The notes under the pieces were generated by a model that was given only the letters and a program-made list of their open reading frames with translations, made no database searches and was not told where the DNA came from. The position numbers and the translations under genes were made by a program. Shown here one piece after another: positions 23,527 to 35,396 of a stretch of 64,000 bases of DNA (positions are counted from its first letter, which is position 1; each line of letters starts with the position of its first letter). Source of the DNA: Capsicum annuum (taxonomy: Eukaryota > Streptophyta > Magnoliopsida > Solanales > Solanaceae); NCBI RefSeq assembly GCF_002878395.1, contig NW_025859999.1, positions 216,320-280,319 on the forward strand. The letters run 5' to 3'.

Positions 23527-25305
23527 TCAGGAAGTATACTGCCACCCTGCCATAAGCTTAATTAGAAGCACTGGGATAGTGCTTTATTTTAAGTGTGGGT
23601 GGTGGGTTCGTATTCTCTTGTATTTTTCTATTATTTGAATGAACAATGTTATTTTTCTATTTTATTTTTCTGTTTTGCTGTGTTGGTTTGAAGTATTAGC
23701 TATTCCGAACATTAGTCTGTAATAGTTAGTAACTTTTATTTTGTGGATTGAAATTTGCCCTCTATGGAATTTATCACATATCATTTCAGTTGAAAGTATT
23801 ATGTTATTGTTATTTTCACCCTTATTGGCAAGATTCAATTTCAAGTAGTTACGTTTGCTTTTACCCTCTTTAGGAATTACAAATAAATAGTCATATTTTG
23901 TTGCAATCCCCTATGATAGATGGATGACAACCATCTTAAGGTGATTGGTCAAATTTAGTAAATAGATTTAGGAGAACTTAATCACTATCTTAGAGGAGTG
24001 TATGAAATGGGCCACCTTTGCAATAATTGAAACTAATTCTAGAATAAGAGTTTTATTTTAAGTACTGAGAATTCCATCTTGATAAATGAAATTTAGTGTC
24101 TTGGCTTAATTTTGAATTTAATAAAGAACATGATTGGGAATCTGGTTGATTCCGTACATACAATGTGAGTGTGAGGATTAGTTTATATTCTACATGAATA
24201 GAAATAACTAAAAACTGTCCGGTGTGTTTACAAAGCAAAATAAAGTGTGTTGGTGTAGGAAGTGATGTAGCCAATTCTTTGACAGCCTTGTTTTAAACTT
24301 TTAAAGCCCTCCCTTGGTGCATAATCTTAGTCAGCCCCTTGGAGCCTTAAGCCTATTTCTTTGGTAGCCTGTTATGAAACCTTACCCCTTCTTTGCTGAA
24401 TTGTAATTTTATCTAATTAAACTCCTGAGTGTTTTTAATCTAAGACTAAGAGAAGATTAAGAGCAAAAATGAGAAAAGAAGGTAATCAGTGATGCCCTAA
24501 AGTAGTTTTTATTGATGTTTGATGATGCTGGGTTAAGTGGGAGTTAGTAAATAGAAATGTTACAATGAACCTATTTTGGCCCTGGTCCAGATAGATAATG
24601 TGCACCTTAATGAAGGCCTATAAGCTTAAGTTAAGGGTAGCTATAATAGTGGTGCATAACAAGAATATGGAAGAGATGCCAAATACTCCTAACCTAGTGT
24701 GAGAAAATAAAGCTAATTTCAAAAGGTGTTGACAAATGAAAATATAGGGAAAAATAGAAGGATAAATTGGCATTGGAAAACAGAGTAAATTGATAGTTCT
24801 TGTATTTAAACTCTTAGGAGCAATAGTCACTGCTCCTGTAAGTAGTACCTACCTATCCTTAAGCCTTTATTACAACCCAAAAAAGACCTAGTTGATCCTT
24901 CACCTAAACATCTGATTATTAGTGGAGTAGAACACTAAGGGAAAGCTTATGGTTTCTTCTCTAGCATGTACGAATTCTTTGTTGAGAGTAAGCAATTCGA
25001 TTTGATACTCCCTTATGGTTGCATAGTCACCATTATGAGTGAATATGGGGATGTTTCCTTGAGTGAGGATGCAGGTAGATGAAAGCCAGATTACTTATTG
25101 TGTCTCTTTAATTGAGTTTGCCAATATGTTAGAAATTCATTATTGAAGAGAGAAAAATTTGTACTAAAATGTTTTGCCAAATTGATGTAAGAATTCATTA
25201 TTGTAACGTATAAGTTCTCATGGCCACATAACTTTGAGATTGTGATGAAAAGAGGAAGGAGTTATGTTTTTAAATTCATGTGTTCGAGGACGAAAAATGT
25301 TTTAC
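23527..25305 (+). other. Long 3' noncoding region of element C
   Basis: About 1.8 kb with no supported coding. It contains a purine-rich aagtgtgggtggtggg at 23590-23606 just after the third gene, which resembles the sequence before the right LTR. A hairpin-capable ttcgaggacgaa lies at 25283-25294. Confidence 0.6.
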
Positions 25306-25316
25306 GTGTGTGGTGG
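25306..25316 (+). other. Candidate polypurine tract of element C
   Basis: gtgtgtggtgg directly abuts the right LTR start TGATCTTGGG. It is G-rich but not a clean purine run, so it may be mutated. Confidence 0.5.
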
Positions 25317-26789
25317 TGATCTTGGGCATATTTATATGCTTAAAGCACCAATATGCACCTAGATTTGAACTTAGTTTAAGAACTTTTGTATGAATTCTTA
25401 AGTATAATTCAAATTTTATTCCATCTTGTGCCTCATGGATATGATTAGTATTTTTAGGTGCCAAATCATGAAGAACTATGCATAATTGTATGAAACAAGG
25501 ATATGGAAGTAGTGAAGGAATGCAAGGGACTAAAATTAAGCTGAAAAAGGGAGGTTGAGAAGAAGAAGTCCTCATTTAAAGACACTCTATGTCGCGATGA
25601 GCAATAAAATAGCAATGGTCAAATTCCAGTGAAGGTTTGCGAAACCCCTGCGTTGCAGATAAAGTTTATGAGATTTGGTGGCCTGAAGGTTTAGCGCGTA
25701 TCGTAGGATGATCATTTCACAATTGTCCCATTCTAGTGGCTCACCGCGATAGTGGCTTGTCGCGGTTAGGGTGCATTTTACCATTGTTGGTTAATACTTG
25801 AGCTCCGTGATTTCCCTGATTTGAATAGAAAATAGCAATATTAGTGATGGCACGATGAGACAGGTGGACAAATCGGGAATATTTTAAGTATTTTTGTCCC
25901 AACTATAAAAGGAAAAATCCAAGATAATGTGTGGGGCTTTGGGGTGAAACAGAGCAGCGGAGGAAAAATAGAAATTTCTCTCTTTTAGGGTTCATAGACA
26001 TTCCTTTGAATTTCTTTATTTCAAGGATTGATTTGGGTATGATTTATTACTTATTTTGTATGGTTAATTGAAACATAAGTAGCAAAACACCCCCTTTCTG
26101 GTGTTTAGGCTAAGAACATGAGTACTATTTAATATTCTCATTCATAGTTTCTTGTTTGGATTATCATATGGGTTGTTCTTAATTTCTCAAACTTACTATT
26201 TTAATGATTGACCATCATTAGAATAAATATAGATTTCTATGTGAATCTGGGAGGAGAATCATAGGATAGAACAAAGAAATTAGGGAGTAAGGTTCTTATT
26301 CTTTTATAAAATAAGGGAAACTGGCATCTAGGATAGGGATATACCTATCATGAATCTAGAAGATTTATCATAACTCTACGGGAGTTGTAGTTACAACATT
26401 CAATAGATAAAAGATCTGAGGGCGGGAGACTAAGATTGTGGCATAAACCTTGCGAACCATCAACCCAATAACCAATTAGAGTGTGAAAAGAGTAGAGAAT
26501 TGTATGAGTGTTCACTATACGTCAACCCTGGAATCTTCCTCATTATTGATTACAACCGTTGCTTACTTTTTTTTAGTCATCATAAATTAATTCTTGTTTA
26601 GTAATTTAAATTTTATTTACAAAAGCATATTAATCTTGATACAATCAAACTGTTAATACTCAATTGTATTGAACTAAAGATTGAATAAATTTCTTATTTA
26701 TTGATCTTCGAGGGAATTATATCTGACTGTCTAAGTCATTATATTACCTGCACGATCACGTACACTTGCGTGTGTATAGAGATGCAACA
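25317..26789 (+). repeat. 3' LTR of element C
   Basis: Starts TGATCTTGGGC, ends gatgcaaca and is followed by the CTACC duplication. It is slightly shorter than the left LTR through small deletions (for example near 26345). Confidence 0.9.
25904..25912 (+). promoter_or_regulatory. TATA box in 3' LTR of element C
   Basis: TATAAAAGG, equivalent to 14401-14409. Confidence 0.6.
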
Positions 26790-26794
26790 CTACC
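26790..26794. repeat. Target site duplication, right (CTACC)
   Basis: Pairs with 13811-13815 around element C. Confidence 0.85.
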
Positions 26795-27550
26795 CATCCT
26801 AGCTCTTTTGTTTACTCTCTCCCTTTCCTTAATCTTTTTCTCCTTTATCTGTTGAGCATGGACCATTAGCCTAGACAAGCCTATCTCACTAATAAGCATT
26901 GTGGTCCTACACTCCTTGACCATACTACCAGATACGCCAAACATAAACTTACTCATATTGGACTTGTTATCATCTACCACATGAGGAGCATACCTAGCTA
27001 ACTGAGTAAAATTGAGGGAATACTCCCTCACGATCATGCTTCCCTTCCTCAAATTAATGAACTTTAACACTTTGGCCTCCCTCAACTCCAATGGGAAGAA
27101 TCTATCTAAGAAAGCTGTGACAAACTTTTCCCACTCTACAGGCCCTGCATCAATACCCTTATCTATCTTCCATTGCTTAAACAAAGTATGGGCTACATCC
27201 GGCAACTGATATGCATCTAACTCAGCACTCTAACTATATGTCACCCCCACAGCATCCATTAGCTTTTGCACCATATCTAGGAATTCCTGTGGATCCTCTT
27301 CAGACTTGGATCCCTTGAAAGAATGATGATTCATCCGGGTGAAGTCCTAAATTCTAGTTTCAGTAGTATTTGCCACTAGGTTGGGTGGAATAGCAGATGG
27401 GCATTTATTTTGTACTGCTATAGAATTAGCAAGAGTAGTTAACGTAACCGTGTATTCTGTGTGAAAGATGTGTTCGTCCAGAGGGTCTTCCTGGATGGGC
27501 TGAGGAGCTGGTTGATTTTTGGTTTTTCTTCTATTTCTTTTGGGAAGCAT
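26795..27550 (-). pseudogene. Gag N-terminal and core part, element B
   Basis: On the minus strand it starts at ATG 27550 (MLPKRN, basic). One open part is 27347-27550; after a shift and a stop the gag core 26795-27205 is open and carries VEWEKFVTAFLDRFFP, REAKVLKFINLRKGSM, REYSLNFTQLARYAPHVV and the region ending MVHAQQIKE. The insertion of C at 26795 cuts the gene before its zinc knuckle (now at about 13545-13590). This is the best-kept gag in the minus-strand block. Confidence 0.8.
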
Positions 27551-27753
27551 GTTTTGTAAATTGAAGGAAGAAACTGATTAGATAGGGAGTTTACATTGAG
27601 CTCATGCTCACTCGCATGACATAAATATTGAAAGATGGGAAACTTTTTTCCTAAATGCCTTGTATCCTTTAGTCCATAAGTTTGGCGCACTACAAACCTA
27701 TGCATAAGACTCTACTCGATGTGGATTTCAGACTTCCTAGGACACTTTAAAAC

Positions 27754-27770
27754 CATAGACTTTGATACCA
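27754..27770 (-). other. Primer binding site of element B (initiator-Met type)
   Basis: Minus strand TGGTATCAAAGTCTATG, close to the TGGTATCAGAGC pattern complementary to plant initiator tRNA-Met. It is adjacent to the LTR. Confidence 0.75.
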
Positions 27771-30474
27771 AGTTTTTAATGACTTGAGAGTACACCCTGG
27801 GCGTCACATGGTGCTTTTAGTCTCGAGGGACCACAAGCTAACCCATGAGCTGGTACCTGTCATGAGCGCTAAATAATAATATCATAATTGTGGAAAAACA
27901 TCTAGTATTTCCATAATGTTTTATCACTAAATCAATACTGAAATATGAATTTATAGAAAAACTAACTGAATCTGTTTAAATACAGATAAACTAACTTGTC
28001 AACTAAAAATTTAAATACTGGATAATCGACTCTAATGTCAGGAAAGCCTCTAAAACTGACTGAATGAATATGAGTTAATGGAATAGGCCCCCAACTAACT
28101 CTGCTAACTATTGAAATACAAATATAAAGTAAAATAACCTATCCTCGAATAATGAGGACTCACTACTACTACTGTACTGCTGATAGCCTGAGGAGTGAGG
28201 TCTAAGAATAGTTTGAGAATTGAGCGTCAGTACCTATGATATAATACATCATATCACAAAATATAGGTATGCGATCAGTACTTTTAATGTACTGGTATGC
28301 TACATGAGGTAGTCTAACATGCATAGTTTCATGAACATAACTAATAATTAACTTAATATGCATATAAAACTCAGAGTACTGAGTAGAGAACATGGAATCT
28401 ATAGATACTAAAAATATGGAGAATCTGTAAATATTGAGTACACATGAAAGTCTATAAATACTGAAGATACGTGAAAATCTGTAGACACTATGGATGTATG
28501 ACCAAGTGTATAGGTTGAGTAAAATCTGTACACTAAAATACTAAAAAATAGTGATATCTATATGCTTTTTTCAAGCAACTCTAAGACTGCATAACTTATT
28601 TGAGATTGTAACTGAGACTATATTTGAGATTGTGGGAGGTATCATCTAACCGGCATTCCCTAATTTGACGTAATTGGGGTCCAACCTTTAACCCTAGCTA
28701 GAAGAGTGTAAATACCGTACCACGGGTACTAACAATGGCTGTGTGGATCAACTAAACTAATATAATGTCCAAAGGATAGACTAAGGGTGTCAAGCCTGAA
28801 TCGAAGCTTGACCCCTACGAGATATTCAAGCCTAGTCTGATGGGTGACTACTCATATCCTATGCTGGCTACATAGTTCTAGAGTATAGGGACTGCTACTA
28901 ATGAATCTGCCAATCTGATGGGTAAGCCTCCATCCCTACACTCGCTCTATGATAAATCCTACTCCCAACTGAAAGACACTAAAATACTAGACTGTTCTGA
29001 GTTCATCTGACTGGTCACTGGCTATTCTGATAATGCTCATAGTATGTTCTGAATACTATTGCATAATGTACTGACACTAGACTAAGTAAACAACTATGGA
29101 TTTCGGGTATTCAATATCCTCAGGACTTAAAACAATAATGGTAAAATGACACTAAAGCTTGTACGACAAAACATGAAAGCTTTTATTAACATCAATCAAT
29201 CTTGTAGGCATTTTATCAAACACTTCTGGTTCAGGGTTTAAAAGAATCTTAGAAATGTCATGGAACTTATAGTAAAAGAATGAATTCAACATGAATAATA
29301 CTAAATCATGATTTAATTCAAGGAATGATAACATTAAAACATGGAGAATTGAATAAAATAATAATTTCATTGAAACATTATATAAAATCATAGTTCATAG
29401 AGATTCATGGGTGAAATCACAATTTAAAATAAAATAACTTGAAAAGATCACAATTTTGTAATTTAAGGAGAATACTTGGACTCCATGGGTGAAAGGAACC
29501 CAAGGATGAACATCTAACATACCTGCGATAATGAATTTCTTGAAGTTCTGGGTGAGTTCCACAGGATTGGTCTTGAATTTGAGAGATAGCAATTCTTGTT
29601 TTTGGATAAAAGGATCTTTAATTTGAGAGGAATTGAATAATGAATGATTATTAAGGTCAATTGAGGCTAAATTTTATGTTTTAGGATAAGTTTAGGGATT
29701 ATGAAAAATACACAAATACACTTACATGGATATTAAAACGTAAGCTGAAAACTGAAGATCTCAATTTTTAGCCTTGGCGCGATGCTCCACTATCGCACCA
29801 ACTCACTAGAACTGGACAATTGTGAAATTAGTCAGTGGCACGATATGGAGAAAATCACGGTCCTTTATTGATTGGGAACTGGAAATTCACCGTGATGTGG
29901 TGGAATCGAGGAGAGACAGTAGAAACTGGCAAATGCTAATTTGGTCTTTCAAATGGATTTTAAAACGTAAGCTGAAAACTGAAGATCTCAATTTTTGGCC
30001 TTGGCACGATGCTCCACTATCGTACCAACTCAGTAGAATTGGATAGCTGTGAAATTAGTTAGTGGTGCGATGTGGAGAAAATCACGGTCCTTTATTGATT
30101 GGGAATTGGAAGTTCACCGTGATGTGGTGGAATCGAGGAGAGACACTAGAAACTGGCAAATGCTAATTTGGTCTTTTGCGCGATGTGCCAAGATCGTGAA
30201 CCTCTATTGAAAATTGCCAATCCAAAAATTGACCTGCTCCATGATTTTCCCTGATCGTGAAGTCATACATGAAATTGATAATTGTCATTTATATTTTCTC
30301 CACAATTTGCTAAGGGTTAAATTGATTGGTTCAAACGACTGAAACTTAAAATCGCCATAACTTGTTACCTGGTTAACACTCTAAACTAAAAAATAATGAG
30401 TTTTTCAAAAATTTGGTATATGAATATTCATGCACTGGGACTTAGATTATTCTAGGGAAATACGAGGTGTTACA
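27771..30474 (-). repeat. 5' LTR of element B (with internal duplication)
   Basis: On the minus strand it starts TGTAACACCTCG, the intact TG start, and matches the other two LTRs. It is longer because of a 227-bp tandem duplication. Confidence 0.85.
29725..30178. repeat. 227-bp tandem duplication inside LTR of B
   Basis: Two adjacent copies starting around tattaaaacgtaagctgaaa (29731) and ttttaaaacgtaagctgaaa (29958) have a period of 227 bp. The unit holds part of the GC-rich module array. The middle and left LTRs have a single copy. Confidence 0.85.
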
Positions 30475-30640
30475 GTAAGACAGACTCACAGGTACCCCAC
30501 CCTCTAAAAAGGAATGAGTTATACCTAATACATAGTACGGACATAAAGTGTTAGAGGTAGGAAATACCTATGGTACCATAGGCTCATTAGTCAAGGACAA
30601 TACTGTAGATAATTGATGCAGTCCAATCATTAGTAATCAT
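30475..30640. other. Unassigned sequence with a 16-bp palindrome
   Basis: No coding potential recognised. It contains the perfect palindrome CCTATGGTACCATAGG at 30567-30582. Confidence 0.5.
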
Positions 30641-32600
30641 GGCACCCATAGATATTAGAACTCTTAAAATCTCACCACTTGGATAGCTGGTGATAGTGAG
30701 TGTCATGATAGATGAGGCTCTATTAACTTTATATCTTAACTCCTCATCTGCTTTATCGTTAGCTTCTATTTATTACTTCTTTCCTTTCTCAAGTTCCTTT
30801 TTTTTTTCTTTTTAGTTTTGATTTTTTCATCTTAATTTGAATCTCTCTTTTTCATGTACCCTCTTACCCTTAGCTTTGAGAGATTTGTCCATCAAATCAA
30901 TTAAATGCTTAACCTTAGATGTCTCAACTAAAAAATTGGGAACACACCTGGGTAAGTCAATTTTAAAGCTTAGTAATGCCATTTCAGACCACAAACATGG
31001 AAATCAGGCATGGTTATTGCCTTTATTTGCTCATTTATCCTCCCTCCATATTTTTAATGTGACTATACATGCTAGAATATGAAAAAAGTACTAGAATAAG
31101 ACCTATCAACAAAAGGACCAAATTCTTTTGCAAATACCTTCAGCTGTTTTTCAAACCTCTAGCACTACTTGACCCAATCATGAGGCTTTGGGGGTTAATG
31201 GATTCTCTAAATTTTAGGTTGCAGTAGATTTAGTGAAAGCTAACTTAGTAGTCGGCATGGTTTTTGCAGTAGTAGATTAATGGAATTAGTCATTGGGGGG
31301 TATTAAGAGCTAGCTCCATACATGTGTCTACTCTCAAAACCTTTGAAGGAGCAATGCTTAAAACATAACTACCTAACCTAAATACCTGAGGGACTGTCTT
31401 GTGCACTCATAACTCATATTTAGTCGTATATATATACCTCTTAATATCCTGCTTCTTGGATGCTATAGATTTTTCATCAATACATTTTAATACTGTCACT
31501 TGAGCTTTTTCAATACTTAGTAATGAGGTACCAGAATAAGAGAAATATAATAGGATTATATGCCAGGAACCTAATCTCATCTGCTATTATTATGCCAAAG
31601 CTTAACTAAAAACCTAAAATATGACTTACTGGTATGATTTCCCTCCCCGTAATTGGTTGGTTATCTCATCTCATAGTACTCAAACAAACTAGCATTGCTG
31701 CCTACTAGAATTTTGGTTTAAAAGTCAATGTAAACTTGTAGATCTTCTCTCTTGGATTAATTAAACACAATTGCTGATTATAGTTAAGACTTGTGCCAAC
31801 CATAGAATTTGATTGTACTTATTATGTTGTCTATAGCCATACTCTATAGTAAAATATGGTTGTCTATAATTTATCCCACAAATAAATTGATTTATGATCT
31901 AATATGATACATCAATGAGAACACCTTGAACCTATATGGTGTTTAAAGTAGTAACATCTATTGGTTTTTGTCCCTTCTTGCACATGTTATCGAGAGTAGC
32001 TACATAGTTTGCAAAGAACTCTCAAACCATGTTAGGGTAGTAGTGCCTTGATACTTTACTCATCCAGCACAAACAGTCATGATTGAACCAGTGTTCAATC
32101 TCTAGAAAATTTACAAGACCTTATTAGATAATATTGACCTCAAAAGCAATACCTCGTTAACATTGACGTTAACCGACATAGGAAGTTTGTCTTAAAAATA
32201 ATTATTTAAGCCTTTCAGTTGCAAGTATATTCCTTCATGAAACCTTAAACTTCTACCTTTGATAACATTATTTAAAAGGGCTTAAGGTCTCACAAATCGA
32301 TCTTTATTGCACTAGTTACACTCTTATTTTCCGTATCCGAGCTTGAGCCTTCCATACTAGACTCACTATCAAGGGACCATTTCTTTTATCAGACCGAAGA
32401 GCATTTATTTGTTGTCTAGCTACTTCCCTACTCTGATAGAATGGTACTATGCCTAAATTACACCTCCTATAAGAAGTATAAGTGGTTATTGTCAAATATA
32501 TAACTCAATAATGGTTGGGGTAGAATCCTAGATGGAATATGGTGAACACTAATTTTTTGTAAATTAAGTAAATATTTGTCTACAATTTCCATAAAATAGG
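30640..32600 (-). pseudogene. Relic related to the 'putative plant transposon protein' gene
   Basis: The minus strand near 31930-32060 reads YYPNMV, stop, EFFANYVATLDNMCKKGQKP, then VQGVLIDVS. This resembles, in order, the VREF-ANWD and VRGKEIRF region of the third gene of element C. Further decayed pieces lie on both sides: IPSRILPQPLLSYIF near 32580-32510, a Gln/Arg-rich segment near 32440-32300, and KAQVTVLKCIDEK near 31520-31470. Many stops and shifts are present. It is probably the tail of another Athila-like element, though no LTR, pol or primer site is visible nearby. Confidence 0.45.
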
Positions 32601-33407
32601 TGGGGAGGGAGGGTTTGTACCAAGCAATTTTGAATCAAGGTCTACGTTTTTTCAAGTAATGAGCACCAACATAAGAAAGCATAAATCGTTAAAGATATCA
32701 TGCTAGTAATGCATTTACCATGGATCTCTAACCTTGTTGGGTTAATTATCAATGATAGATTTTTTGAGTACATGTAATACAAGGCAATTGAATTCAAATA
32801 TATGTCTACATGTTTCTCAACTTAAATAGATGATTTTCACTTTAATTCCTTCAAACATAAATGTATGGAATTAGGAAACTTAGTTTTAGCCTTTAGTTGA
32901 TCAATCTTGCTAGATCATTATTCATTGTATAGAGATTAGAAACTCTACATCCTTCTTGTTACTCTTTTTCCCTATTTTATCCTTTTATTTCAAGCAAGAT
33001 AAACCCAAAGCTTGTTCTAATGTTTGCACCGATTAGAAATCTATTAAGATGAAAATACCAATAATAAATTCAGATATATTATTCAAATCCATAACGAAAC
33101 CAACCCTAGAATTGCTATTTTGCCATGCATCCAACAATTCTAAATGTGGCATTTTTAGCCACAACTAGCTCTTAAGATGAAAGAAGCAATGTATTTCACA
33201 ATTAAAAGAACTCTTACAAAGATGAAATTCAATACTTGAATTGTTAATAAAATAAAAGTAGTAGCTTCAAAACTCAATAAACTCTCAGCATTTCAAGAAA
33301 AGTAATGTAATATTCTTCACAAATATCAAAAATTCCTATTATTAAAACTAAACTTGATATTTATATATTGAAATTAAATTTAAATCAAAATTAACATGGA
33401 ATATTGC
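32600..33407. other. AT-rich sequence, nothing recognised
   Basis: No reading frame, repeat or element boundary that I can support. Confidence 0.5.
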
Positions 33408-33627
33408 CGCCTTCTCTATGTCTATTTGCCTGATGGTTTACAAGGACCTTGATGATTATCACATAAAGCTATTATATAACTTTCCTTGGGCATATATTTT
33501 TCATGGGATTAATGGTTTGGTGCGATGGCTCATATATAGTGTGAAGGTTCATCAGCCGAGCTATCACAAATATGTCTTCAGGTGTCATTTCTTTATTATA
33601 GTGTCAGTTTACTTGACAATCCATTAG
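33408..33627 (+). pseudogene. Possible fragment of DUF1985/ULP1-type transposon-borne gene (weak)
   Basis: A 69-codon open frame includes a DLDDYHIKLLYNFPWAYIF segment and a later HKYVFRCHFF segment. The spacing of FPW and the later aromatic-rich stretch recalls the YPWG...YxLxGFPxAFQ pattern of plant DUF1985 sequences carried by some DNA transposons. The match is loose and the flanks give no support, so it may be chance. Confidence 0.2.
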
Positions 33628-35396
33628 GCATTTGATAATCATTACTTTGATCCAAAACTATCTTTTTACGTGGATTAATTTCCTACATTTAAACACAAAG
33701 AACTATCAAATCTAACAATGGTTTCTTAAAAACCCATATTTATACTTAACGATTTATTAAAAAGCCATATTTATTCTTTGTTAAAAGAATAAAATGTGCC
33801 ATTAATAATCGATGCATCAATTGGCACTTCATTAACTTTCTTAATATTTTGGTCATATTGTTTTATAAGTGTGTGAGTTGTAATATGTTTTACGAATATT
33901 TTTTGCCATTCATATCTTGTTAGATCTATTTTTGAAGCCATAAGGAAGATATACAAAAATACAATAAAAGAATTATTGAAAACATATATGTCTATGATGG
34001 TCGATCACTTAAGTGACAATCAGTAAATCAAGCCATCATTCTTAGACAGTGTGTAAAAAGTTAGTTGATGGTTAAGTTGATAGTTCGTTAACAAAACCAT
34101 TGATCTTTTATAGTGTTTAGGTATCGATTAATGATTGAGGTGATAACCTATTGTGATATTGATGGTTAATCATCCAAGTCATCATGCCAAACCAGTGTCA
34201 ACCTTATAATTATGAAGAATTATGGGTGGTTTGATGCTCTATGGACCATATAACAGTCTGTAGAGTTCTACATCACCTTGAAATAGTAAAGAATCAAGTC
34301 CATGGATGTAAACATCATTCAAATTGTTCAACTTTTCACTACATAATTAAGGTTACAAACTTACACTATGCATAAATCTCATTGTCTGGTGAAACATATG
34401 TAATTATCTAGTCCATGTAGGGATACTAAAACTTCACCCTTTAATCAACCATTCATTTCAAGTTTGAGTTGGTCGGCAATATAATTCTACAAGAATTTCA
34501 TTTCTTGATTTCAAAAATTATGTTGTCTTCAGGATCAGTAAGCATACTTACAATTAATCACTAGGCGAAAATACAAAGATTAATTTAAACTACATAATAT
34601 GCATGAATCATACCTTGTTGGAGATGAAAAAGGAAGAAATTTAAAACTATACCCAAATAATTGATTTAGACAAAAAGCATAGTGATAGAATGTTTATGAT
34701 GATGATGGGGATTTATAGAGGTAGAGGAATTTATATAGAGTTGAAGCTGAGACTTATAAAAGAGGAGTGATTTCTTTGATCATGATTGAAAGGTGTTAAA
34801 TAGGGAATAAGAAAAAACCAAAACAATTTGAAACATTTTTTTTTAATTTTCTTAAGGTTTGGATTCGGTTAGTTTTAGGTCAAAAATAGTTGGGTTCGGG
34901 CTACAACTCTATTGCGTTTGAAGAAAATGGGTTGGAAGGTAATTGGTAAATAGGCGGGTCAGGTTATTCACAAGAAAAGTCACTTATTTAGACCTTTTTT
35001 TTAAGTTGATAACATATGCTCGATGGTTCATCATAGGAGATGTTGGCCTATCCAGAATGTTACTCAAATTGCTCAATAATGGAAGGCAAAGATGACAGGC
35101 CATTAAAAACATGATGATCCTTGGATTCACCCATCACCCTTAACCAGAATGTTCCCTATCTTGACCACCAAGTAAAGGGTAAGGTGAAAATCCATTAGCT
35201 TTCACATAATATATTGATTTTTCTGTCACCCTTATCTAAAATCAATTTTTTTAGTGATCAAAAGTGATACTTGGATTAATAGACCATCTCTTACCCAATG
35301 GTCCATTATTTAAGCCATCTATTTATGATTTCCTCTTCCTTGTTAAGGACATTACCTGTACACTTGAATGTATCAATCATAATTAAAATATAAAAT
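33628..35396. other. AT-rich sequence, nothing recognised
   Basis: No supported gene. Segments such as 34010-34200 (repeated gatggttaa/cgattaatgattgag themes) have the look of degraded LTR sequence, but no boundary can be set. Confidence 0.45.

Larger units (their letters stand above)
13816..26789 (+). mobile_element. Element C: Athila-like Ty3/Gypsy element with a third gene, nested in gag of B
   Basis: About 13 kb, with LTRs at 13816-15322 and 25317-26789, a tRNA-Asp-type primer site, gag, PR, RT, RH and IN, then about 4.5 kb holding a separate gene and noncoding DNA. The gag style (AWERVK, CPHHH), the primer site and the post-pol gggaggcaacccac motif point to the Athila branch. The 5-bp target duplication shows a normal integrase-mediated insertion. 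By eye about one base in ten differs in the first 260 bp of the LTRs, so the insertion is old. Confidence 0.9.
9770..30474 (-). mobile_element. Element B: chromodomain-type Gypsy element, split by element C
   Basis: Internal region 9770-13815 continues at 26790-27770 after the inserted element C; its 5' LTR is 27771-30474, and the middle LTR (7241-9769) serves as its 3' LTR. Gene order and sequence parallel element A throughout, so they are the same family. The block ends at 30474 with ...ggtgttaca; the next five bases, gtaag, are the candidate target duplication, whose partner lies left of the window. Confidence 0.85.

Noticed and set aside
30640..32600. Endogenous pararetrovirus (caulimovirid) remnant
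   Set aside because: I saw no RT, coat zinc-finger or movement-protein motif; the conserved part fits the plant transposon protein family better.
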